A stretch of DNA of 38,725 nt from Candidatus Blackburnbacteria bacterium RIFCSPHIGHO2_01_FULL_43_15b (GTDB taxonomy: Bacteria > Patescibacteriota > Microgenomatia > UBA8517 > UBA10165): NCBI GenBank assembly GCA_001816385.1, contig MHBW01000008.1:1-38725 (forward strand), in the 5' to 3' direction. The notes below the pieces were generated by a model that was given only the letters and a program-made list of their open reading frames with translations, did no database searches and had not been told where the DNA came from. A program made the translations under genes and the position numbers. Below, in pieces: positions 1 to 7,987 of this stretch; position 1 is the first letter of the stretch, and every line of letters begins with the position of its first letter.

Positions 1-36
1 GTTAGATCGATAATTACCCAATAAAGGTCAACACTA

Positions 37-1611
37 ATGCTAAAACGAATATTTAACAATACCCCATTAAACCTCACAATTGTTCTGGCCACAGCAATTA
101 TTACTTTTTTCCCTACGCTTAAGATGTATTTCTTTATGGACGAATGGGGGAATCTATATGAGTGGACACATGGTTATCAATATAGATATTCGGTTTTTCC
201 AGGAGAGGTTTTTCATTTCCTCTTTGAAACTTTTGGCCTTAATGCAACAGGATATTACGCAACGGGTCTTGTAGGATATGCGCTTTCTGTTGTTATTTTC
301 TACCTCCTTGTCAGCCGTACTTTAAAAAGTAAATTGCTTGGACTAATTGCGGGTTTGGTTTATGCAACCTGTCCTATTGGGATAAATACCGTGCAAATGG
401 TGTGGACTTATGTGGCGGAAGGTGGTTATCCGCTTACAATCGCACTTTTAATTCTACTTTATTTAATGGTTGGGTATTTTCAAGAAAAAAAGATTTACTA
501 TTTTATTTTAGTCTCCGTGTGTTTTCTGCTTTTTTTGGAACTAGAACCAAGACGTGTTTTCCTGTTTCTCCCGCTCCTGTTTCTCTTTGACTACTTTTAC
601 AACTTCAAAAAAATCATTCCTAATGTCGGATTCTTTTTGAGACAAGCAATACTTCTATTTATTTTTGTAGCTTATTACAGATACAATGTTACGTTATCAA
701 ATATAATTCTCCATAGTGGTGTTGTATTTTTGTCTGGTGCGTCGACTTTTGATTGGCAGACTAAGGCAAACTTCAGTAAGGTGGCACTCGCCAGTCCACA
801 GCCATTAATAAGCTTAACAAATATTCTTCTTGCGGGACCGTGGATATTCATCAGTGAACGCCTTAAAGGACATGTTGACCTCGTCGATATAAAACAAGTG
901 TATCAAGTAGTGATTGCCACACTTTCTCTCGCAGGTTTAATAGTCGTTCTGGCTCTGAAAACTAAAAAACAGTGGGGACTATTACTATTGTTCTCCTTAG
1001 GATGGATATATGCAAACATCCTAGGTTTTTACATCTTTAGCTCTCCAGGGGTAAATGACGCACCGCATAGATATCTGTCTCTTGCTGCTCCAGGCTATGC
1101 CCTCTTTGTTACGCTTTCTATTGCCTCTTTGTACGCTTTTTTTGCAAAGAGGAACAAAAAAGCCAAGCCAAAGCTTAAAAAGGTGTTTGTCGCTATATTG
1201 TTAGGCATAATCGTTGTCAACTTTTTGTCAGTAAAAACAAACTTTGACAAGTTTAATGATTTTCATGGCAAACCAGCTCGAGCTTTTTATAAATCATTGA
1301 AAGAATACTACCCCACGCTGCCCCCAGACTCTATTCTTTATTTCCAGACTCCGCCAAGTCCAGCTGTTAAATATAAACTAAGCAGGATTTATGGGGGAAG
1401 TAACTATGGCGTGCCAGCAACGATTGCGGTTTTTTACCCTGAGCGCAAAAAAGAAGAACTTGTCTGGGCAACTGACCTTGTAAAAGTTGAGGAATTTATC
1501 AAAAGCGACAAGACTCGCATAGACCGCGTATTCGCATTCTATTACGATGATAATGGTTTGTGGGACAAGACTGAAGAAGTAAGAAAAAAGCTAATGGCCA
1601 ATTCTAGTTAA
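37..1611 (+). CDS. Polytopic membrane protein, GT-C glycosyltransferase-like
   Basis: Predicted 524-residue inner-membrane protein. The first membrane segment (about residues 12-30) is followed at once by the acidic pair D35-E36 in FFMDEWGNLYEW. An acidic pair just outside the first helix is typical of GT-C enzymes, which take sugars from polyprenyl-phosphate donors on the outer face. About ten hydrophobic segments follow up to about residue 400, then a soluble tail of roughly 120 residues. The start is the first ATG of the frame; a weak AAAGG lies 10-15 bases upstream. The gene converges on the epimerase gene and their 3' ends overlap by 8 bases. The GT-C class is inferred from topology and the acidic motif; no family is recognised with certainty, and acceptor and donor are unknown. 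Confidence 0.75.
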   Translation: MLKRIFNNTPLNLTIVLATAIITFFPTLKMYFFMDEWGNLYEWTHGYQYRYSVFPGEVFHFLFETFGLNATGYYATGLVGYALSVVIFYLLVSRTLKSKLLGLIAGLVYATCPIGINTVQMVWTYVAEGGYPLTIALLILLYLMVGYFQEKKIYYFILVSVCFLLFLELEPRRVFLFLPLLFLFDYFYNFKKIIPNVGFFLRQAILLFIFVAYYRYNVTLSNIILHSGVVFLSGASTFDWQTKANFSKVALASPQPLISLTNILLAGPWIFISERLKGHVDLVDIKQVYQVVIATLSLAGLIVVLALKTKKQWGLLLLFSLGWIYANILGFYIFSSPGVNDAPHRYLSLAAPGYALFVTLSIASLYAFFAKRNKKAKPKLKKVFVAILLGIIVVNFLSVKTNFDKFNDFHGKPARAFYKSLKEYYPTLPPDSILYFQTPPSPAVKYKLSRIYGGSNYGVPATIAVFYPERKKEELVWATDLVKVEEFIKSDKTRIDRVFAFYYDDNGLWDKTEEVRKKLMANSS

Positions 1612-2668
1612 GTTTGGAGTAAGCATCCCAAATTTTATCTATTCCTTCAATCACACCAACCTTCGGTTTCCAACCAAGTATTTTTTGAACTTTTGAAATA
1701 TCGCTTATATAAATTTTCTGATCGGCTGCCCTCCAAGGTTTGAACGTAAGTTTCAAGGGTTTCCCACCCTTCTTGTTAAGATGCTCAATTGCTTCAAGAA
1801 GACTTATCGTGTTTTTTACCCCACCTCCAACATTAAATACCTGCCCGGCAACGTCATCTATATTCTCAAATTCTTTTATATACAATTTTGTAACGTCTGT
1901 TCCAAACAGAGCATCTCTTACCTGCTTTCCGTCACCATAAATATTTAAAGGTTGATTATTAATCTTTGCTCGTACAAACCAATCAGTCCAACCCTGGTCT
2001 TCAACACCCTTTTGGTAAAGACCATAGATGCAAGACATTCGATTAACAACCGTTGGAACACCATAAATATGAAAATACTCCTGGCAGTAAAGATCAGCAG
2101 TTGCTTTTGACGCACCATAGGGGCTGTGTGGAAATCGTCCGGATGAGTCCATGGGAAAATCCTCATTAACACCAGACCTTGTTAGTCCGGCAAGAACAGT
2201 TGCCCTCACTTTCTTTTTGTTGACTTTTGCAAAATCCCATACATATCTTTTACCCTTTGCTTTCACTGGAACCAGATTTATTTCCTCAGAGTATATTTTG
2301 TTAGTTGAGGCAAAAATTACCGGAAACTTCCCATTTAGTCTTGAAAACTCAAGAACATTCAGAGTGCCCAGCGCATTTGTTGTGAAATCAAATATTGGCC
2401 AGGCAATTGACCAAGGGATGCCGGGATTTGCCCCTAGGTGGATAATCCCGTGAATTGGCTTTGGAAGTCTTTCTATATCTTGTGGATTTCTAACATCGCC
2501 ACGAACTATTTCAACACCAGCCCTTTTAAGTATTGGAAGGTTCTCCTCAGAAAGTGGTCTTATGAGCGAGTCAAAAGCAATAACTTTATATCCCTTTTCC
2601 TTTGCGTGAAGCACGATGTTTGTGCCGATAAACCCACAACCACCTGTTACAACTAATGTTTTTTGCAT
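1604..2668 (-). CDS. NAD-dependent epimerase/dehydratase, CDP-paratose 2-epimerase-like
   Basis: Extended short-chain dehydrogenase of 354 residues, the usual family length. The N-terminus carries the NAD-binding loop TGGCGFIG (residues 8-15). The catalytic pair is Y184-x3-K188 in HSPYGASKATADLY, with STNKIY at residues 121-126. Several further stretches (DQGWTDWF, GDGKQVRD, FNVGGG, RAADQKIYISDI) match what I remember of CDP-paratose 2-epimerase (TyvE/RfbE), which interconverts CDP-paratose and CDP-tyvelose. The exact substrate is uncertain because related SDRs share much of this pattern. The gene is the second in a two-gene minus-strand unit, 19 bases behind the GT4 gene that ends at 2688. 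No other CDP-sugar gene is visible in the window. Confidence 0.85.
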   Translation of the reverse strand: MQKTLVVTGGCGFIGTNIVLHAKEKGYKVIAFDSLIRPLSEENLPILKRAGVEIVRGDVRNPQDIERLPKPIHGIIHLGANPGIPWSIAWPIFDFTTNALGTLNVLEFSRLNGKFPVIFASTNKIYSEEINLVPVKAKGKRYVWDFAKVNKKKVRATVLAGLTRSGVNEDFPMDSSGRFPHSPYGASKATADLYCQEYFHIYGVPTVVNRMSCIYGLYQKGVEDQGWTDWFVRAKINNQPLNIYGDGKQVRDALFGTDVTKLYIKEFENIDDVAGQVFNVGGGVKNTISLLEAIEHLNKKGGKPLKLTFKPWRAADQKIYISDISKVQKILGWKPKVGVIEGIDKIWDAYSKLN

Positions 2669-2687
2669 TGATAAGCCTGAAATTACA

Positions 2688-3905
2688 CTAAAAGCCCATC
2701 TTTTTCAAGGCCAGACTGTAAGTATTTTCCCATGTATTGTTTTTCGCACGCTTGATTGCGTTTGCTCGCATCCTTTTATACAAAGCCTTATTCTTCAAAA
2801 GCCTCAATATCGCCCCAGCCTGGTCTTTTGGGTTGTCGAGAGCAATAATTCCTGCCCCATCTCGCTCAATCTCTTGACCTAAAGGCGGAACTTGAGTCGT
2901 TATAACAGGCAAACCAGAAGCCAGGTATAGCCTTGTTTTTGTTGCATCCGCCCACCAACGTGGAGACCCAGGAATTGCTTTGTAAGGCGCAAGGCCAAGG
3001 GCATATTTTCGTATTTCTTTGGATAACTTGACTTGATCGGTGAAAAAACCATGGAAAATAACTTTTTGCTCAAGCTTAAGTTTTTTAGTGAGGGCTTCCA
3101 GCCGTTCCAGGTCCGCCTGCCCTCCGCCGTATATATGTAAAGTCGTTTTGGGAAGCTTTTGTGCCACAAGTTTCAAAGCTTCGATTGCTAAATCAGGGCC
3201 ATTTTCCGGACCTAAAGTGCCTGCAAACACCAACCCATGCGGATCTATCTCAGATAAAGGCAGATAGTCAATTTGCTCCGGATAAAGTGCGTTAGGTACA
3301 TGGATGACTGGAGCAGACTTGTTTGGATTCAATCCCATCTTAATTCTGGCTGGTTGCATTGCTAGGGAGACATCCCAGATATAATCAGAATGGGTTGCAG
3401 CGAGCCGGTCGAGGGCTAGGTATAGGTCGTTAACCCATTTGGGTTTGTATCTGTTTGTGGAGTAATCTGAGACGTAATAAACGACAGTTGTACAATAACC
3501 CAATTTCTTGAGTATTGACCCCGCTAGCGCATTTATTGCTTCTAAACCTATAAATATGTCGTATTTTTTACCACTTCGTAGGACAAATTCCAGTACAGAG
3601 AAAAAGTCACGAAGTTTAAAAATAACCGAGGTTTGGGTTGATTTAACTGATTTTAAAAAAGGATATAGAATAAAAGAGGTAAGGAAGAAACGAGTCTCTT
3701 TTAGAGATTTCGTTCCGCGATAAACTTCGGCAAACGGCACCACACAATCACTGCCAGGGTGAGGTTGTTCTATCAAAGTAAAGTTGTGGGTTTTTTTCTT
3801 AAGAACTCCTAAAATAGGTTCTATCATTCCGTTGATGGAGGTGCGATATCCTTGTGTTCGAACAGAAAAAGTCGCGAACAAGATTGAATTTATCTTTTCC
3901 TTCAT
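2688..3905 (-). CDS. GT4-family glycosyltransferase with altered donor motif
   Basis: GT-B fold glycosyltransferase of 405 residues, cytoplasmic, expected to move a sugar from a nucleotide donor to a lipid-linked glycan. The C-terminal donor domain begins near residue 222 (HGLVFAGTLGPENG) and contains the usual helix-strand pattern (ALKLVAQKLPKTTLHIYGGG). The part that normally holds the E-x7-E signature reads ATKTRLYLASGLPVITT (about 321-337). By alignment to the common KxLEYMAxGxPVV pattern, the second Glu is Leu326. This may be a divergent GT4 subfamily or a weakened enzyme. A GGAG Shine-Dalgarno lies 5 bases before the ATG, and a TATACT box sits 13 bases upstream. First gene of the unit with the epimerase. 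Confidence 0.83.
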   Translation of the reverse strand: MKEKINSILFATFSVRTQGYRTSINGMIEPILGVLKKKTHNFTLIEQPHPGSDCVVPFAEVYRGTKSLKETRFFLTSFILYPFLKSVKSTQTSVIFKLRDFFSVLEFVLRSGKKYDIFIGLEAINALAGSILKKLGYCTTVVYYVSDYSTNRYKPKWVNDLYLALDRLAATHSDYIWDVSLAMQPARIKMGLNPNKSAPVIHVPNALYPEQIDYLPLSEIDPHGLVFAGTLGPENGPDLAIEALKLVAQKLPKTTLHIYGGGQADLERLEALTKKLKLEQKVIFHGFFTDQVKLSKEIRKYALGLAPYKAIPGSPRWWADATKTRLYLASGLPVITTQVPPLGQEIERDGAGIIALDNPKDQAGAILRLLKNKALYKRMRANAIKRAKNNTWENTYSLALKKMGF

Positions 3906-3918
3906 TTAAACTCCAATG

Positions 3919-3926
3919 AGTATAAT
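3919..3926. promoter_or_regulatory. Overlapping divergent -10 boxes
   Basis: The 31-base gap between two divergent genes holds TATAAT on the plus strand (3921-3926) and TATACT on the minus strand (3924-3919). The two hexamers share four base pairs. Expected start points, about 7 bases beyond each box, fall near 3933 (+) and 3912 (-), only a few bases ahead of the two start codons. No -35 element is convincing on either side. Promoter assignment is inferred from sequence only. Confidence 0.5.
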
Positions 3927-3936
3927 GCAATATTTT

Positions 3937-6900
3937 ATGCGTCGCAAGGTAAGTGACAATTTCTATTTGTTAGTTGTAGTCTATGTCGTTTTTTTGCTTG
4001 TGAGTTTGCTTTTTCTTTCACTAAGGTGGTTGCCACCTGGGTATGCATTGGCTGGGCATGACTCTGGGTTGCCATTGGGGGCAAAGCAATTTTTAATCAG
4101 TCGCTTATATGCATGGGATGATCGGCTAGGTTTTGGGGGTGACAATTCAGCTAACTTTGGAAGCATAACTATCCATTTCTTCGATTGGCTCTCTGCGATT
4201 GTCGCAGGTACTCCATATGCGGGGAATTATGTCTCGCTTTTCTTCTGGCTAAGCTTAATTTTTCTATCAAGTCTATTTCTAGCTTACCAATTTAAAGATA
4301 GTTTGGGGAAGCCATTTATTTTTATTTTCCCTGTACTTGTCTCTATAAACTTTTACATTTTTCAGTCTATATTCATGCTGGAAAGGGCCAAATTTGGCGT
4401 TTTTTCTGCGACACTTATTTCACTTGCTGTATATTTCCGTATGCACGATAAAAAACTTTCTGTGGTATTATCGGCTCTCGTATCCGCGCTTGCTTTTTTT
4501 GTTTTTAACGGTGGTGGATGGTTTGGAATCACTTTATATGGAGGGGTAACGCTTATTCTGTTGACGACTCTAGTTTTTGGAGTTGTTAGTTTGTCGGCGA
4601 AAAGAACGGTAAAATTTATAGTGTTATGTGGTTTATTCTATGTTTTTCTTAATGCTTATTCCATATTCCCGTACCTTAAGAATTTTCTTGTTAACGATGC
4701 TGTACACCTTGTTCCTACTGCAGATGCGGAAAACAATAAAAATTGGCTTAGGGACATAAGTCGACACGCTTCATATTTAAATCTTTTTAGGTTACAGGGC
4801 ATTCCCGAATGGTATGGTGATGTGGACGGGGCGACAAAAGCAAATTCTTCTCACGTATATGCTCAATATTACCTTGACAGTTTTACATCAGTTGTCGCGA
4901 GTTTTATTTTTCCACTGTTAGCGCTTGTCGGCTTACTTTTGGCTAAAACAAACAAGCAAAAGCGGATCCTTTCTTTTTTTGGGTTGGTTGCTTTAATAGA
5001 AATGGTGTTTACAGCTGGTTCGCATCCCCCTCTTGGGGGCTTTTATGAATTTTTAATGGATAGGCTACCCGGTTTTTTCCTCTTCCGATCTGCTTTTTAT
5101 AAGTTTGCAATTTTTTACATGCTGGGTATGTCATTGTTGGTGTCGTTTGCGTTGAGCATTATAGTAGAGAAGTTAACTACCCTATGTATAGGGCTATTGT
5201 TTCCATTCAAGTTAAGACAAAGCCAGGTCTGGTTTTGGGCTAGGTTGGCATTCTTTTCTCTATTTATCGCAGCAATTGTTGGGTTATGGTTGAGCTATCA
5301 TTGGGTACTATTTGGTACTAATGGGATTTTTGCTTGGAATTCCAATCTTTCAACTAAAGTTGAACCACCATCGTATATTTTTGACTTTGCGGATTGGACG
5401 CGGAAGAACAATGTTCAGGATAAGAGAATTCTTATGTTGCCGCCACCCAGTAAGGATTGGCAAAATGACGCTTATGATTGGGGCTATTGGAGCCTTTCGC
5501 CGTTAACCTCTTCACTTAGCTCTGCTCGAGTTTTGTCTAATTGGCATGTCCTCAACGATGAAGAAGTTAACGTCATTAATGAACTTTATAACTTTGTAAA
5601 AAATAAAGATGAACAGAACTTTACTCGGCTGTCGCAGAGGTTAAACATAGGATATGTGTTGCTTAGACGGGACGTGCTTGCTGATGGCAGTTGGTCATCC
5701 GCAGAGGGCACGGATGGTTACAAAGCAGCAGTGGAGTCTTTCGCGAACACAGAAAAACTAAAAGTATTTGGACAGTGGGATTTGTATCAGCTTAAATCTA
5801 ATAATCCATTACAAGTTTATACACTTGCTTCGGTTAATTCGATACCTGACAACCTTATCACTCTGGCAAATGGTTTTTTCCCATCGGGGCACGCTGTGGG
5901 CTTATCAGCCGCTAAAGCGTATAAGGGAGTTGAACAATTAAGCGCTAACAAGATCGATGCTTTTGATTGCTTGTCGTGTTTGCTTGAGAAGCAAACACTT
6001 TTAAAAAGTCTTCCGGAAACTAATATATTGCCCAATTCTCCTCTCTATTATTTTAAATTTATGAAAGAACAAAAAGTTCTTAGGGAATCAAAAGAGTCGA
6101 GGAGTAAAATTGGCAATTATCTTGGCTTGATTTTGAAACGTACAGCTGAACTCAAAGCTATGCTTGATACATCAGCTAGCGAAAGTTTTGTAATGGTAAA
6201 TGTAAGTGTCGTTAGGTCTTATCTAGACCAATTATACGATACTATTAGTGTCAACAAAAGCAATGCATATGATTATGAGTTGTTGAGGCAAGTGTTAGAT
6301 TTTTTGAACCCGGTGGAGCATGAGGTAGGTGACTTTTCAAAGGGAAATATGGCAAAAACACATAGTTATCGTTTCAATGAAGAAATGCTGGGAATTCTTT
6401 GGGATATACACAAAATAAAGGACTTTTTCAATCCGCTTTTAGAAAATTCCCGCAATTGGCCACAGGAAAAAGTCTATAAAATTAGTTTTCCTCAAGCTGG
6501 TCTTTATACACTGTATTTTTCTTCTCAAGCATTTCCAAGAAACCTAGAGGGGGGTGGAATTTTACCCAAAGCTATAAGGCTTAAAGAGAAGGATGGAGAA
6601 AAAGAACTTCCAATTGGTGGTCAAAATAATGATTGGATCAGCTTAAGTATGGGCCAACAGGATGTGGGTGAAGTAGAGTTAAAATTGGAGTTTCCAAGTC
6701 TGCCTAATTTATTTAGTATCGAGGGAGAGAGAATTGAGCAATTTCCCTTTGGGAGGAATGCTTGCTATCGCGGTAAAATACAAGGTTTTGACAAGGAACG
6801 GCTTTATGAGGTTCTTATTTCTAAAACAGACAGAACAAAAGCTGTAAAAGTTATTTTTAGGGATGATAATCGCGTATATTCGTCTAGGTACGGTTTTTTG

Positions 6901-7443
6901 CAAGGTGAAGATCGATTTGAAGTTCCTGCGGTAGCGAAAGGAGAATTCTCAAGATATATTTACAAGCCGGCTGTTTTTGCAAAGGATATTTCTCTTTATA
7001 TTTGTAGTGATGATGTAATACCTCCTGTTATAGATAAGATTATTGTGCAGGAGTTTTTTACACCTTCAGCGATAAATGTAAGGCAATCTGATTTGAAAAT
7101 TCAAACCCCGCCTGATATTCACTATGTGCGCATAAGCCCTACTGAATACAGTGTTGTTGCTGAAAGGACCGGAAACCCCTATATATTAGTATTTAATGAA
7201 AAGTTTAATTCGTCGTGGCAGTTATTAGCTCAAGACCCAACAGGCAAGCTCAAACCGCTTAAAAAACATTTCTCAGTGGATGGCTATGCAAATGCTTGGC
7301 TTGTTGACCAACCGAACATAAATGATTTCAAAATTGAATATGCGCCACAGCGTTTGTTTTATATAGGCGCATTGGTGTCAGCAATTACACTTCTTAGCAG
7401 TATTGTATGGCTAATTTATTCGGGGATAAAAACGCGTAGGTAA
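3937..7443 (+). CDS. Very large YfhO/GT-C-like membrane protein
   Basis: Predicted 1168-residue membrane protein. The N-terminal half has about twelve hydrophobic helices with an acidic-loop motif (AGHDSGLP, D42) after the first helix, as in GT-C enzymes and YfhO-type proteins. A large extracytoplasmic region of about 650 residues follows, then one C-terminal helix ending in KTRR. Just before this helix a domain carries LVFNEKFNSSWQLL (W1094), which recurs in the products of 10756 and 7988. I place the start at the ATG at 3937 because a TATAAT box at 3921-3926 lies inside the longer frame. An in-frame ATG at 3916 would add 7 residues. The role is probably outer-face sugar transfer to a lipid-linked glycan; the donor is unknown. 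Confidence 0.78.
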   Translation: MRRKVSDNFYLLVVVYVVFLLVSLLFLSLRWLPPGYALAGHDSGLPLGAKQFLISRLYAWDDRLGFGGDNSANFGSITIHFFDWLSAIVAGTPYAGNYVSLFFWLSLIFLSSLFLAYQFKDSLGKPFIFIFPVLVSINFYIFQSIFMLERAKFGVFSATLISLAVYFRMHDKKLSVVLSALVSALAFFVFNGGGWFGITLYGGVTLILLTTLVFGVVSLSAKRTVKFIVLCGLFYVFLNAYSIFPYLKNFLVNDAVHLVPTADAENNKNWLRDISRHASYLNLFRLQGIPEWYGDVDGATKANSSHVYAQYYLDSFTSVVASFIFPLLALVGLLLAKTNKQKRILSFFGLVALIEMVFTAGSHPPLGGFYEFLMDRLPGFFLFRSAFYKFAIFYMLGMSLLVSFALSIIVEKLTTLCIGLLFPFKLRQSQVWFWARLAFFSLFIAAIVGLWLSYHWVLFGTNGIFAWNSNLSTKVEPPSYIFDFADWTRKNNVQDKRILMLPPPSKDWQNDAYDWGYWSLSPLTSSLSSARVLSNWHVLNDEEVNVINELYNFVKNKDEQNFTRLSQRLNIGYVLLRRDVLADGSWSSAEGTDGYKAAVESFANTEKLKVFGQWDLYQLKSNNPLQVYTLASVNSIPDNLITLANGFFPSGHAVGLSAAKAYKGVEQLSANKIDAFDCLSCLLEKQTLLKSLPETNILPNSPLYYFKFMKEQKVLRESKESRSKIGNYLGLILKRTAELKAMLDTSASESFVMVNVSVVRSYLDQLYDTISVNKSNAYDYELLRQVLDFLNPVEHEVGDFSKGNMAKTHSYRFNEEMLGILWDIHKIKDFFNPLLENSRNWPQEKVYKISFPQAGLYTLYFSSQAFPRNLEGGGILPKAIRLKEKDGEKELPIGGQNNDWISLSMGQQDVGEVELKLEFPSLPNLFSIEGERIEQFPFGRNACYRGKIQGFDKERLYEVLISKTDRTKAVKVIFRDDNRVYSSRYGFLQGEDRFEVPAVAKGEFSRYIYKPAVFAKDISLYICSDDVIPPVIDKIIVQEFFTPSAINVRQSDLKIQTPPDIHYVRISPTEYSVVAERTGNPYILVFNEKFNSSWQLLAQDPTGKLKPLKKHFSVDGYANAWLVDQPNINDFKIEYAPQRLFYIGALVSAITLLSSIVWLIYSGIKTRR

Positions 7444-7455
7444 CATTTAGTCCGC

Positions 7456-7499
7456 CTTCGCGAAACCCGAGGTTTTTTAAACCTCGGATGAAAGCGAAG
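7456..7499. repeat. Nested hairpin with conserved CCGAGG arms
   Basis: A 9-bp stem (7467-7475 paired with 7479-7487, loop TTT) starts with CCGAGG. It is enclosed by a second inverted pair, CTTCGC (7456-7461) with GCGAAG (7494-7499). It lies 13 bases after the stop of the large membrane protein. No T-run follows on either strand, so it is not a standard terminator. Confidence 0.7.
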
Positions 7500-7513
7500 T
7501 TAATATCAATGGC

Positions 7514-7538
7514 TTCGGCGGATTTACGCTCCGCCGAA
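7514..7538. repeat. Second hairpin of the triplet
   Basis: Perfect 9-bp stem, TTCGGCGGA (7514-7522) with TCCGCCGAA (7530-7538), loop of 7 bases. It stands between two related CCGAGG hairpins. Confidence 0.7.
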
Positions 7539-7555
7539 ACAAAACGAACGAAGAA

Positions 7556-7578
7556 TCCGAGGGTTCTTAACCCTCGGA
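7556..7578. repeat. Third hairpin of the triplet, next to a start codon
   Basis: Perfect 10-bp stem (7556-7565 with 7569-7578) with a three-base loop CTT. Arms begin TCCGAGGG and closely resemble the first hairpin (CCGAGG, three-base loop, CCTCGG). Its right arm ends in the GGAG that would serve as Shine-Dalgarno for the ATG at 7587, so folding could hide that site. Confidence 0.7.
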
Positions 7579-7586
7579 GTTTCAAT

Positions 7587-7967
7587 ATGACTACAAAAAT
7601 CAAGAACTTATTTACAGGTTATCTCAAAGAAAAATTTATTTTCGGATGGGCACGACCTCGAAAAAACAGAATTGTACTTTTTGTTGTATTGTTCTTGTGT
7701 CTATTAATGTTCTCCTTCGCTCCATATTTCAACTTAGTTTTTAACTTTTATCTGGTCGCACTAGTCGCAACAGTTTTGGCACCTTTTGTCTTAGACATGG
7801 ATCCAAAACTTTTCTTTATTGTTGCAACTATCCTGCTGGTGTTAGCTTTACCTGCACAATTTTTTGATCCTAACACAGCTGAGACTTTGGGTAACTATGT
7901 TTTTATCGCCTTACTTTCTGGGGTGTTGAGGAGTTTTGTTTTATCTTGGCGACGTGCAACAGACTAA
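7587..7967 (+). CDS. Small polytopic membrane protein of unknown function
   Basis: Predicted 126-residue protein with three to four hydrophobic segments starting near residue 25 (IVLFVVLFLCLLMFSF) and two short basic stretches (KNLFTGYLKEK, RPRKNR) at the N-terminus. I recognise no family. The frame is open further upstream to 7488, but that part runs through three perfect hairpins and encodes low-complexity residues (LRSAETKRTKNPRVLNPRS). The ATG at 7587, preceded by GGAG at 7576-7579, is therefore the better start. The gene converges on the YfhO-like gene at 7988 with a 20-base gap and no visible terminator. Location among glycan genes suggests envelope work, but no function can be named. 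Confidence 0.6.
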   Translation: MTTKIKNLFTGYLKEKFIFGWARPRKNRIVLFVVLFLCLLMFSFAPYFNLVFNFYLVALVATVLAPFVLDMDPKLFFIVATILLVLALPAQFFDPNTAETLGNYVFIALLSGVLRSFVLSWRRATD

Positions 7968-7987
7968 CGCTAAAAAATTCCAATATT

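Noticed and set aside
7394-7603. 69-codon minus-strand frame over the three hairpins
   Set aside because: It exists because the hairpins read open on both strands. It overlaps the end of a long, clear gene and has no start signal.
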